DNA from: GCA-2746795 sp964643965
GTDB lineage: Bacteria; Chloroflexota; Anaerolineae; Promineifilales; Promineifilaceae
Length of the DNA: 30,305 bases
Assembly (NCBI GenBank): GCA_964643965.1
Contig: CAZXVH010000062.1
Span: 1 to 30,305, forward strand
Direction: 5' to 3'
Every line of letters starts with the position of its first letter. The first letter of the stretch is position 1. Below the pieces are notes generated by a model that saw only the letters and a list, made by a program, of their open reading frames with translations, was not told the DNA's origin and did no database searches. Of the stretch, positions 7,838-15,252 are shown piece after piece. Made by a program: the position numbers and the translations under genes.

Positions 7838-7879
7838 TCCGCGCTCTCCGCGCCCTCTGCGGTTTATTTTTTGAAGGAG
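7838..7879 (+). promoter_or_regulatory. CTCTGCG-type leader repeat plus ribosome-binding site
   Basis: The segment CCGCGCTCTCCGCGCCC followed by TCTGCGG lies in the leader of the second Wzz-like gene. AAGGAG at 7874-7879 stands 5 nt before ATG 7885 and fixes that start. Similar CTCTGCG words occur in the leaders of the adaptor gene (about 1722-1742, minus strand) and the CapB-like gene (about 8620-8635). Confidence 0.5.
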
Positions 7880-7884
7880 TTTTT

Positions 7885-8535
7885 ATGGAACTGAGTGACT
7901 ATTTACGCATTTTGAAGCAGCGCGGCTGGATTATTATTTTGATGGCCTTGTTAACGGCCGTTGCCGCTTTTGGCTTCAGCAAAATGCAAACAGAGCTGTT
8001 CGAGTCAAACTTGAGGTTGCTGGTATTCCCTTCCCGCACTGATTTTGGACAGGCTCAGGCGGCCAAAGAGCTGCTGGGCAGTTATGAACAATGGCTCCTC
8101 AGCAGCTACCGCGCTCAAGATGTTATTGATGAATTGGGCCTGGACATGACCGCTCCCGCTTTATTAGCCGATGTCAAGGTGGCTTCCGACATCTCCAGCT
8201 ATGTCATTCGCATGACGGTGGAAAATTCTAACCCGGATGTCGCCAATAACATTGCCACTGCCTGGGGTAACTTGCTCATCCAGAGTCAAAACGAAAGAAA
8301 TGACAAACTACGTAAAGAAGATCGCATCTCCATCGAATTCCTGGATGATGCCCGCGCCGGTTTAGCCAGTCCCAAAACAAAAATCAACACGGCCGCCGGC
8401 TTTGTCTTTGGCGCGTTATTGGGCGTTCTGGTGGTATTTGGCCTGGAATGGTATGAATCAGGCATTATCAAACGCACGGAAGACGTAGACCGGTATTTAG
8501 ATGTGCCGGTCATTGGCAGTATTCCGAATCAGTAG
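7885..8535 (+). CDS. Wzz/CapA-like chain-length determinant (second copy)
   Basis: A 216-aa paralogue-like neighbour of the preceding gene, again of polysaccharide co-polymerase design: basic N-terminus (ELSDYLRILKQRGW), TM1 (IIILMALLTAVAAFGF), an extracytoplasmic region of about 140 residues, TM2 (FVFGALLGVLVVFGLEWY) and a short cytoplasmic tail ending VPVIGSIPNQ. ATG 7885 is supported by AAGGAG 5 nt upstream; the earlier in-frame start at 7828 lies in leader repeat DNA. Sequence similarity to the first copy is limited to the ends, suggesting old duplication or independent recruitment. Together with the CapB-like gene it forms a split CapA/CapB arrangement with two CapA-like partners. Confidence 0.84.
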   Translation: MELSDYLRILKQRGWIIILMALLTAVAAFGFSKMQTELFESNLRLLVFPSRTDFGQAQAAKELLGSYEQWLLSSYRAQDVIDELGLDMTAPALLADVKVASDISSYVIRMTVENSNPDVANNIATAWGNLLIQSQNERNDKLRKEDRISIEFLDDARAGLASPKTKINTAAGFVFGALLGVLVVFGLEWYESGIIKRTEDVDRYLDVPVIGSIPNQ

Positions 8536-8673
8536 GGAGAGTGGGCAGTGGACAGTGAGCCTGCTGAAAAAAATTTATGCAAAAGTGTAAATACGCAGCA
8601 TTGATCGAGAGAAAAATCTGCGAACTCTGCGGAAAACAATCTTTTTCGATACAGTTAACAGTGGACGATAATT
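8536..8673. other. Intergenic spacer with ACAGTGG and CTCTGCG words
   Basis: GTGGGCAGTGGACAGTGAG follows the stop codon of the second Wzz-like gene, matching the heptamer family at 1-133 and 19313-19370. AAATCTGCGAACTCTGCGG follows nearer the next gene, with a further AACAGTGGAC just before its start. No clear promoter or terminator is visible. Confidence 0.6.
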
Positions 8674-9321
8674 ATGAACTTAATTACTTTGACAGACCCC
8701 CAATCGCCGGTGAGCGAGGCGTATCGCACCTTACGCACCAATCTTTCATTTTATAGTTTAGACAAACCTTTAAAAACATTGGTGGTGACATCTCCGGCTG
8801 GCGGCGCAGAAAAGGGTGAATCAGTTGCCAATTTGGCAGTGACGATGGCTCAGAGCGGCCGCAAAACATTGCTGATAGATTGTGATTTACGTCGCCCGGC
8901 GTTGCATGAATTCTTTGGCTTGAGTAATGAGGATGGCCTGACCACTATCATTCTAAATGACGTCGAGCAGCCGCCTTTGCAGGCAACCGGCGTAGAAAAC
9001 CTCTCTTTCTTAGCCAGCGGACCTAAACCCCCGAATCCGGCCGATATGCTTGGTTCTAAAAAAACGGATCAACTGATTGCCAGGATGACAGAGCAGTTTG
9101 ATTTTATCCTGTTCAATGCGCCGCCGGTGGTGGCGGTAACGGACGCCACGATTTTAGGGGCCAAGGTTGATGGCGTTCTACTGGTGATTACCGCCGGCAA
9201 AACCAGGCGTGATCACGCCGAAAAAGCGAAAGAAATGTTGGAAAAGGCGCATGTTCGTCTCATCGGGGTGGCGCTCACCAATGCCCCGAAAGATAATTCT
9301 CTGGGTGATTATTACATCTGA
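8674..9321 (+). CDS. CapB/CpsD-family BY-kinase-like protein, degenerate nucleotide site
   Basis: A 215-aa ParA/MinD-fold protein of the bacterial tyrosine kinase family that partners Wzz/CapA proteins. The oligomerisation motif SEAYRTLRTNL (about residues 14-24), the SPAGGAEKGESVANLAVTMA loop (40-59), Walker A' LLIDCDLRRP (66-75) and a Tyr-containing tail ending GDYYI are present. Two key sites differ from the family. Walker A normally reads G-E-G-K-S/T-T, but here it is A-E-K47-G-E, losing the Mg-binding Ser/Thr. The Walker B Asp of D-T/S-P-P is Asn138 (FNAPP). No single frameshift restores them. It may be a pseudokinase that still assembles with the two Wzz-like proteins. That is inference; the family assignment itself is firm. 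Confidence 0.85.
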   Translation: MNLITLTDPQSPVSEAYRTLRTNLSFYSLDKPLKTLVVTSPAGGAEKGESVANLAVTMAQSGRKTLLIDCDLRRPALHEFFGLSNEDGLTTIILNDVEQPPLQATGVENLSFLASGPKPPNPADMLGSKKTDQLIARMTEQFDFILFNAPPVVAVTDATILGAKVDGVLLVITAGKTRRDHAEKAKEMLEKAHVRLIGVALTNAPKDNSLGDYYI

Positions 9322-9328
9322 GCGACTG

Positions 9329-11017
9329 ATGGGGAATGAGCGCCACGCCCGCATCTCTAAACCAGAATGGGTGACTGTGTTGGTGGTGACGTTGGTGATG
9401 GTGGGGATAACGGCCGTTCCCTACCTCCTCGCCACTATCACCGCCCAACCCGGTTCCGTCTTCATGGGCGCTCTGATGAACCCGGAAGACAGCCAGACCT
9501 ACTTCGCCAAAATGCTGCAAGGATATGACGGCGCCTGGCTCTATACCATCACCTTCACCGCTGAAGCGCACGAACCTGCCTTTTTAGGCGGGTTCTACTT
9601 TTTACTGGGCCATAGCGCCCGCTGGACGGGTTTGAGCCTGGAAACGGTGTGGCAGGCGGCGCGCACACTTTCCCTGGTCATCTTGATGGTCGCAACATAT
9701 GGCTTCATCGCCTATTTCACGGCTGAGCGCCGCTTGCGCCTGACCGCCTACCTGCTGGCGGTTTTTAGCGCCGGCTTGGGCTGGTTGCTCTTTGTGGCCG
9801 GCCAACTGTATTGGCTCGACGCCTTCCCCATCGACTTCAAAATGCCGGAAGCGCATCTTTTTTTCACCAGCCTCACCTTTCCCCATATCATCCTCAGCAC
9901 CGCTTTTTTACTGGGCAGCTTTATCTGTGTGCTGCAAGCCTATGCCCATAAAAACCAGGCAAAGGGGTGGATATATGCGGCGGCTGCCAGCTTCATCAAC
10001 CTGATTTTAGCCATTCTCCATCCGCTGTTGATTTACGTGATAGTGTTAACCGGCAGCCTCTACTGGCTGGCATTGGCGTGGCGGGCCAGAAAGATTTTGT
10101 GGGTTGAGGGCTTTGTGCTGGTGATGGCATATGTTCTGCCTGGCTTGCTCTATCTTTATTACGGCTACAGCTTACTGACCAATGACATTCTGCGCGGCTG
10201 GGACGCCAACCGCAGCGGCACGGTTTCCCCGCCCTGGCCGCACTTTCTGGTCGCCTTTGGCCCCTATTTGCTGCTGGCCGGGGTTCACGCCTGGCGCCAG
10301 CGGCGGCAGGGGCAAAAGATGACGGCGAACTGGCTCTTTTTATGGACCTGGGTCTTGGCCACGGCGCTGCTGATTTATGCCCCGCTCAACTCTCAGCGCC
10401 GTTTTATCCAGGGCGTTCACGTTCCGCTTTCCATTTTGGCGGCGGCCGGATTTGTGGCGGTGGTGGTTCCCTGGTTCCTTTCTACCCGGTTTGTCCGTAG
10501 ATTGCTGACGAATCCCCGGTATACCGCTGTGAAATTGAGCCGCTTTATCACGGCCGTTTTCCTGCTCATCATGTCCCTCTCCAACTTGTACCTGTGGGCC
10601 AGCGTCTCCACCTCGGCCGTCATTCAACAGCCAGACCCGCTTTTTCGCCCGGCCGATGAGCTGGCCGCCGCCGCCTGGCTGCGGGCGGAAAATGGGACGG
10701 TGGCTTCAGAAACGGCCGTCCTCCTGGGCGACTATCAAACGGGTAATCTGGTAGCGGCGCGGGCCGGCAGCCGGGTGCTGGTGGGTCATTGGGCTGAAAC
10801 TATCAACTATGAGGCCAAAGTGGCGCAGGTGGCTCAATTTTATAGCAGCAGCGCCTCTGACGAATGGCGACAAAGCCTGCTGGCGCAATATGGCATACAA
10901 TACGTGTGGTATGGTCCGCGAGAGCAGGCATTAGGCGAGTTTCAACCGGAAACGGCCGTTTACCTGCATCCGGTCTACCAAAACGAGACCATTACCATTT
11001 ATGCCGTCAACCAGTGA
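9329..11017 (+). CDS. Polytopic membrane protein, possible GT-C glycosyltransferase
   Basis: A 562-aa protein with roughly ten or more hydrophobic helices between residues about 10 and 460, and a soluble C-terminal domain of about 110 residues (from PADELAAAAWLRAENGTV to the end). Acidic residues in the first extracytoplasmic loop (NPEDSQTYFAKMLQGYDGAW) and the FPHIILS segment fit a GT-C-type lipid-linked sugar transferase, but I cannot name a family with confidence. ATG 9329 is chosen because the longer in-frame start at 9209 would overlap the CapB-like gene by over 100 nt. It starts 8 nt after that gene's stop, so the two are probably co-transcribed. Its C-terminus is followed by a perfect hairpin. 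Confidence 0.75.
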   Translation: MGNERHARISKPEWVTVLVVTLVMVGITAVPYLLATITAQPGSVFMGALMNPEDSQTYFAKMLQGYDGAWLYTITFTAEAHEPAFLGGFYFLLGHSARWTGLSLETVWQAARTLSLVILMVATYGFIAYFTAERRLRLTAYLLAVFSAGLGWLLFVAGQLYWLDAFPIDFKMPEAHLFFTSLTFPHIILSTAFLLGSFICVLQAYAHKNQAKGWIYAAAASFINLILAILHPLLIYVIVLTGSLYWLALAWRARKILWVEGFVLVMAYVLPGLLYLYYGYSLLTNDILRGWDANRSGTVSPPWPHFLVAFGPYLLLAGVHAWRQRRQGQKMTANWLFLWTWVLATALLIYAPLNSQRRFIQGVHVPLSILAAAGFVAVVVPWFLSTRFVRRLLTNPRYTAVKLSRFITAVFLLIMSLSNLYLWASVSTSAVIQQPDPLFRPADELAAAAWLRAENGTVASETAVLLGDYQTGNLVAARAGSRVLVGHWAETINYEAKVAQVAQFYSSSASDEWRQSLLAQYGIQYVWYGPREQALGEFQPETAVYLHPVYQNETITIYAVNQ

Positions 11018-11023
11018 CGGGTT

Positions 11024-11056
11024 AGATTACAAAAGTCTGCTAGACTTTTGTAATCT
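11024..11056. repeat. Perfect 15-bp inverted repeat (AGATTACAAAAGTCT)
   Basis: AGATTACAAAAGTCT, loop GCT, then its exact reverse complement. It lies just past the stop codon at 11017. There is no T-run, so it may be an mRNA 3'-end stabiliser, a factor-dependent terminator or a mobile hairpin. A close relative lies at 21311-21341. Confidence 0.9.
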
Positions 11057-11140
11057 CGGGGGCAGCAGCCATTTTGTTTGTAAAACGGGCGTCTTCCCCT
11101 AAAATCAGCGGGCAGTAAATTCACAACAATAAAAACGGAT

Positions 11141-11169
11141 GGGAGCGCGGACAAGCTGTCCGCGCTCCC
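11141..11169 (+). promoter_or_regulatory. GC-rich 13-bp hairpin just upstream of rmlA-like gene
   Basis: GGGAGCGCGGACA, loop AGC, then its perfect reverse complement, ending only a few bases before the GAGGAG ribosome-binding site (11175-11180) of the ATG at 11186. It could terminate upstream transcription or modulate translation. Confidence 0.7.
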
Positions 11170-11185
11170 GCCACGAGGAGAACGC

Positions 11186-12253
11186 ATGAAAGGCTTAATA
11201 TTAAGCGGCGGTAAAGGGTCGCGCTTATACCCGTTGACCTACACCAACGCCAAACAACTCATTCCAGTGGCAAACAAACCGGTGCTGGTGCGCGTCATTG
11301 AAACCATTCGGGATGCCGGCATCACCGACATCGGCATTGTGGTGGGCGATACCGCCCCTCAAATTAAAGAAGCCATTGGCCGGGGTAGTGACTGGGGCGT
11401 CAACGTCACTTATATTCCCCAAGACGCCCCCCTGGGATTGGCCCATGCCGTAAAAATTGCTAAAGATTTTATTGGCGATGACCGTTTTGTCATGTTCTTG
11501 GGTGATAATGTCATTGAAGGCGGCATCAGCCCGCTCATCTCCCAATTTGCGGACAGTGCATGGAACAGCCAGATTGTGCTGACGCGCATCGACCATCCCG
11601 AACAATACGGCGTGGCCGAATTGGGCGACGATAACCGCATTATCCGCCTGGTGGAAAAACCGAAAAACCCGCCCAGTAATCTGGCGCTGGTGGGCATTTA
11701 TATGTTTGATCGCCACATCTTTGAAGCCGTTAACAACATCAAACCTTCCTGGCGCGGGGAGCTGGAAATCACCGATGCTATTCAATGGCTGGTTGATAAC
11801 CAATATTCCGTTCATCCTTATATTCATCGCGGATGGTGGATCGATACCGGCCGGCCGGATGACATGTTGGAAGCCAATGATGTGGTGTTGGAAGAGATCG
11901 ATTATGTGATAGAAGGGTATGTAGACCGGGACAGCCAGGTAGGGCGGCGGGTGTCGGTGCAGCGCGGCGCGGAAATTATCAACAGTGTGGTGCGTGGCCC
12001 GGCCATTATTGGCGAAAACACGCGCATTGTAAACAGTTATATTGGCCCATTCACCAGCATTGGCCCCAACGTCTTGGTGGAAAACAGCGAGATCGAGCAT
12101 TCCATGGTGCTGGAAAACTCCCATATCTCCGACATTGAATCCCGTATTCAAGACAGCTTGATCGGCCGTAACGTCACCATCCAGCGTTCGCCCATCAAAC
12201 CCAAAGCGCTCAAACTAACTTTAGCCGACCACAGTAACGTCGGTATACTTTAG
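11186..12253 (+). CDS. Glucose-1-phosphate thymidylyltransferase, long RmlA form
   Basis: A 355-aa sugar nucleotidyltransferase with a C-terminal left-handed beta-helix, matching the long-form RmlA type (RmlA_long). It makes dTDP-glucose (or a related NDP-sugar) from a sugar 1-phosphate and NTP. The nucleotide-binding signature is LILSGGKGSRLYPLT with K in TNAKQLIPV. Further family features are FLGDNVIEGG, EQYGVAELGDDNRIIRLVEKP, VGIYMF, GELEITDAIQWL and GWWIDTGRPDD. Residues about 245-345 form hexapeptide repeats (IGENTRIVNSYIGPFTSIG). GAGGAG 5 nt before ATG 11186 supports the start. It probably supplies activated sugar for the neighbouring polysaccharide genes. Exact substrate is not proven by sequence. 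Confidence 0.9.
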   Translation: MKGLILSGGKGSRLYPLTYTNAKQLIPVANKPVLVRVIETIRDAGITDIGIVVGDTAPQIKEAIGRGSDWGVNVTYIPQDAPLGLAHAVKIAKDFIGDDRFVMFLGDNVIEGGISPLISQFADSAWNSQIVLTRIDHPEQYGVAELGDDNRIIRLVEKPKNPPSNLALVGIYMFDRHIFEAVNNIKPSWRGELEITDAIQWLVDNQYSVHPYIHRGWWIDTGRPDDMLEANDVVLEEIDYVIEGYVDRDSQVGRRVSVQRGAEIINSVVRGPAIIGENTRIVNSYIGPFTSIGPNVLVENSEIEHSMVLENSHISDIESRIQDSLIGRNVTIQRSPIKPKALKLTLADHSNVGIL

Positions 12254-12386
12254 TCGAGTAGTCTTGTAGTCATGTAGTCTTGTAGTCGAGTAGTCGGGTA
12301 GTCACAGCGGCTCGACTATCCGACTATCCGACTATCCGACTATCCGACTACCCGACTATCCGACTATCCGACTATTCGACCAGGAG
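12254..12386. repeat. Tandem 8-nt word foldback (NNGTAGTC)n / (GACTATCC)n
   Basis: Six units of NNGTAGTC are followed by a short loop (ACAGCGGCTC) and then about eight units of GACTATCC. The two halves are reverse complements with G-T wobble, so they can fold in several registers. The array fills nearly the whole gap between the rmlA-like gene and the UDPGP gene and may serve as terminator or processing site. Confidence 0.95.
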
Positions 12387-12392
12387 ACTAAC

Positions 12393-13775
12393 ATGGCTGA
12401 CTTTGAGCCGTTTGCCAGCCGGATGCAGGCTGACCGCCAACCGAAAGTATTTATTGAGACCTTTGCTTATTATTATGAGCGGCTTGTGGCCGGGGATACT
12501 GGTATGATCCCTGAGGCAGACATTCGCCCGGTGGCTTCGCTGCCAGACCTGGAAGCGTTCCCCCCCAAACAGGCATTGTTAGGCAGACGGGCGATGGGGA
12601 AAACGGCCGTTATCAAACTCAATGGCGGCCTGGGAACCAGCATGGGATTGGAACGAGCCAAATCATTGCTGCCCCTTAAAGATAATCTCACCTTTCTGGA
12701 TGTCATCGCACGCCAAAACATGAAAGCCAATGTGCCCCTGGTTCTCATGAACAGCTTCGCCACCGAGCAAGACTCCTTACGCGCCCTGCAAAATTACAAC
12801 GATCTCAACCGGCGCACCGTGCCTTTGAGCTTTGTGCAGCACCGCCAGCCAAAAATAACGCAAGCTGATTTCAGCCCGGCGTTTTGGCCTGAAAATCCTG
12901 AATTAGAATGGTGTCCACCGGGGCACGGCGACATTTACGCCGCCTTGATAACACGAGGTACATTGTCCGCTTTAACCTCACAAGGCTACGAATATATCTT
13001 TGTCTCCAACGCCGACAATTTAGGCGCCGTCTTAGAACCGGCCATTTTGGGCTACATAGTAAAGCACAAGATACCCTTCCTCATGGAAGTGGCAGATCGC
13101 ACCGATATGGACAGGAAAGGGGGTCATCTGGCTCAAATGCCTGATGGTCAGTTGGTGCTGCGGGAATCGGCCCAATGCCCTGAAGAAGATTTAGACGCAT
13201 TCCAGGATGTCGAGCGGTATAAATATTTCAACACCAACAATTTGTGGATTCATTTGCCCACTTTACGCCACCTGATGGAAACGCGAGGCAATAAGTTGGA
13301 ACTGCCCATGATTCGTAACAGCAAAACCGTGGATCCGCGAGACCCAGACTCCACGCCCGTTTACCAGTTGGAGACCGCCATGGGTTCCGCCATCGCCATC
13401 TTCAGGGATTCGCAGGCAGTGCGTGTGCCGCGCAGCCGTTTCGCTCCGGTCAAAAAGACCGACGATCTGCTGGCGGTGCGCTCCGATTTTTACGACTTGA
13501 CGCCGGCCTTCCACATTGTGCCTTCTCCTGAGCGGCGCTACAGCGACCTGCTGGTTGAGCTGGACGCCGACTATTTCAAATTCGTCAATGATCTGGACGA
13601 ACGCTTTCCTTTTGGCCCGCCCTCTCTGGTGAACGCCCGTAGTTTCACCGTGCTGGGCGATTTCCGCTTTGGCCGCAATGTGGTGTGTAAAGGGGATGTG
13701 CGCCTGATCAACAAAAGCGGCGAGCGCAAACTCATCCCGGATTACACGGTTCTGACAGGGGATGTGAAATATTAA
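12393..13775 (+). CDS. UTP--glucose-1-phosphate uridylyltransferase, UDPGP family
   Basis: A 460-aa protein of the eukaryotic-type UDPGP family, distinct from bacterial GalU. It forms UDP-glucose (or UDP-N-acetylhexosamine in related members) and PPi from UTP and the sugar 1-phosphate. The signature VIKLNGGLGTSMG is near residues 72-84, followed by LVLMNSFATEQDS, WCPPGHGDIYAAL, YIFVSNADNLGA and KGGHLAQ, all in canonical order. RYKYFNTNNLWIHL and a C-terminal beta-rich region complete it. GGAG 6 nt before ATG 12393 supports the start. Its context next to RmlA and glycosyltransferases suggests a role in precursor supply. Its stop codon TAA is part of an AACGGCCGTT copy (13774-13783). Confidence 0.92.
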   Translation: MADFEPFASRMQADRQPKVFIETFAYYYERLVAGDTGMIPEADIRPVASLPDLEAFPPKQALLGRRAMGKTAVIKLNGGLGTSMGLERAKSLLPLKDNLTFLDVIARQNMKANVPLVLMNSFATEQDSLRALQNYNDLNRRTVPLSFVQHRQPKITQADFSPAFWPENPELEWCPPGHGDIYAALITRGTLSALTSQGYEYIFVSNADNLGAVLEPAILGYIVKHKIPFLMEVADRTDMDRKGGHLAQMPDGQLVLRESAQCPEEDLDAFQDVERYKYFNTNNLWIHLPTLRHLMETRGNKLELPMIRNSKTVDPRDPDSTPVYQLETAMGSAIAIFRDSQAVRVPRSRFAPVKKTDDLLAVRSDFYDLTPAFHIVPSPERRYSDLLVELDADYFKFVNDLDERFPFGPPSLVNARSFTVLGDFRFGRNVVCKGDVRLINKSGERKLIPDYTVLTGDVKY

Positions 13776-13784
13776 CGGCCGTTG

Positions 13785-13793
13785 TGTTAAAAT
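13785..13793 (+). promoter_or_regulatory. Extended -10 promoter 6 nt before trmFO start
   Basis: TGT-TAAAAT at 13785-13793 is followed by 6 nt and then ATG 13800, with no Shine-Dalgarno sequence. The geometry matches the pspA case and implies a leaderless trmFO mRNA initiated just past the preceding gene's stop codon. The 11-mer TGTGTTAAAAT is repeated upstream of the minus-strand gene starting at 21207. Confidence 0.6.
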
Positions 13794-13799
13794 TGCGCC

Positions 13800-15164
13800 A
13801 TGACAAAACAGCTAATAATTATTGGTGGTGGTTTGGCAGGCACAGAAGCAGCCTGGCAGGCGGCCGAACTGGGTCTGGAAGTTCAGTTATGGGAAATGCG
13901 CCCTCAACGGGAAACGCCAGCCCACGTCACCGGCGATTTGGCGGAATTGGTGTGCAGCAATTCATTGGGATCTAATCTGCCGCATAAAGCGCCCGGTTTA
14001 CTCAAAGCGGAACTGCGCGGTCTTGGCTCCCTGATTTTGGAGTGCGCTCAGGCAACGGCCGTTCCCGCCGGCTCCTCTTTAGCTGTGGATAGAGAAGGCT
14101 TCGCCGCCCTCGTCACCGAGAAAATCGAAAGCCATCCTCGCATAGAATTGATGCGGCAAGAAGCAACGGCCGTTCCCCCCACTCCCGCCATTATCGCCTC
14201 CGGCCCCCTCACCTCTCCAGCCCTGGCGGCGGACATCGCCCGGCTCACCGGCCAGGAATACCTCTACTTCTACGACGCCCTCTCGCCTATCGTCAGCCAC
14301 GACAGCATCAACCTGGACATTGCCTTCCGCCAATCTCGCTACGACGATGGCGAAGAACTGGATGGCGACTACCTCAACTGCCCGCTCACCCGCGCCGAAT
14401 ACGATGTTTTTTACCAGGCATTGCTCACCGCTGAAACCATCACCTTGAAGCAGTTTGAGCAAGAAGACCCCCATTTTTTTGAAGGCTGTATGCCCATTGA
14501 GGCCATGGCCCGGCGCGGCGAAAAATCGCTGGCCTTTGGTCCCATGCGGCCGGTGGGATTGGTGGATCCGCGGGATGGGAAACGGCCGTTTGCCGTGGTG
14601 CAATTGCGTCAAGACAATCTCATTGGTTCCCTCTACAATATCGTCGGCTTCCAGACCAACCTGCGTTGGGGTGAACAAAAGCGGGTGCTGCGGCTCATCC
14701 CCGGCCTGGAAAACGCCGAATTTTTACGTTACGGCATGATGCACCGCAATACCTACATCAACGCCCCGCAAATGTTGCACCCCACCATGCAGTTCCGCGC
14801 CCGCGCTGACCTCTTTTTTGCCGGGCAGATCACCGGCGTAGAAGGGTACGTGGGCAACGCCGCCACCGGCTTGCTGGCCGGGGTCAACGCCGCCCGCCTG
14901 CTGCTGGGGCGGCATCCCGTCATCCCGCCGCCGCACACCATGCTGGGGGCGCTGTGCCACTATATCACCCACGCTGAGGCGAAAACCTTCCAGCCCATGA
15001 AGGCGAACTTTGGTTTGTTTGACCAACCGCCGCAAAAGACAGGCAAAAAGGATCGCTACCAATGGTACAGTGAGCGGGCGCTGACCGCCCTGCGCCGCTT
15101 CGCCCGCGCCAACGATCTCCGTTATGATCGAGAACGGGCGGAAGCAGATTTATCATCCGTTTAG
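13800..15164 (+). CDS. trmFO: TrmFO, folate-dependent tRNA (uracil-54-C5) methyltransferase
   Basis: A 454-aa FAD enzyme that makes ribothymidine at position 54 of tRNA, using methylenetetrahydrofolate as the carbon donor. The FAD-binding motif is LIIIGGGLAGTEAAWQAAELG at the N-terminus. Family signatures follow: LVCSNSLGSNLPHKAPGLLK with a functional Cys, DALSPIV, EGCMPIEAMARRG with the second functional Cys, FGPMRPVGLVDPR, LRQDNLIGSLYNIVGFQT, YGMMHRNTYINAP and GQITGVEGYVGNAATGLLAG. Length is normal. Four or fewer other TrmFO features are missing by eye; it looks intact. It carries three AACGGCCGTT copies within its coding sequence. A terminator-like hairpin follows at 15174-15218. Confidence 0.97.
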   Translation: MTKQLIIIGGGLAGTEAAWQAAELGLEVQLWEMRPQRETPAHVTGDLAELVCSNSLGSNLPHKAPGLLKAELRGLGSLILECAQATAVPAGSSLAVDREGFAALVTEKIESHPRIELMRQEATAVPPTPAIIASGPLTSPALAADIARLTGQEYLYFYDALSPIVSHDSINLDIAFRQSRYDDGEELDGDYLNCPLTRAEYDVFYQALLTAETITLKQFEQEDPHFFEGCMPIEAMARRGEKSLAFGPMRPVGLVDPRDGKRPFAVVQLRQDNLIGSLYNIVGFQTNLRWGEQKRVLRLIPGLENAEFLRYGMMHRNTYINAPQMLHPTMQFRARADLFFAGQITGVEGYVGNAATGLLAGVNAARLLLGRHPVIPPPHTMLGALCHYITHAEAKTFQPMKANFGLFDQPPQKTGKKDRYQWYSERALTALRRFARANDLRYDRERAEADLSSV

Positions 15165-15173
15165 AAGAGGTTG

Positions 15174-15228
15174 GAGATGAGAAATTGGAGACCCGACTAA
15201 TCTCCAATTTCTCATCTCTAATTTTTAG
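15174..15228 (+). terminator. 18-bp perfect hairpin with T-rich tail after trmFO
   Basis: GAGATGAGAAATTGGAGA (15174-15191), a 9-nt loop, then its exact reverse complement (15201-15218) and TAATTTTTA. It begins 10 nt after the trmFO stop and is a good candidate for a Rho-independent terminator. It is also an example of the foldback word architecture seen elsewhere. Confidence 0.75.
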
Positions 15229-15252
15229 CAGGCAAGATTCAAGGATTACGTT

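Noticed and set aside
8791..8850. Frameshift or sequencing error explaining the damaged P-loop of the CapB-like gene
   Set aside because: Neither alternative frame gives a canonical G-x-G-K-S/T motif, and the frame is intact on both sides. The separate Walker B change also argues against one error.
9209..9328. N-terminal extension of the polytopic membrane protein
   Set aside because: It would overlap the CapB-like gene by over 100 nt and adds a basic stretch without homology.
11225..12151. 308-aa reading frame on the minus strand
   Set aside because: It lies antisense to the well-supported RmlA-like gene and has no recognisable domain or ribosome-binding site.
14079..14678. 199-aa minus-strand reading frame
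   Set aside because: It is antisense to trmFO, and its residues are dictated by the opposite strand's codon bias.
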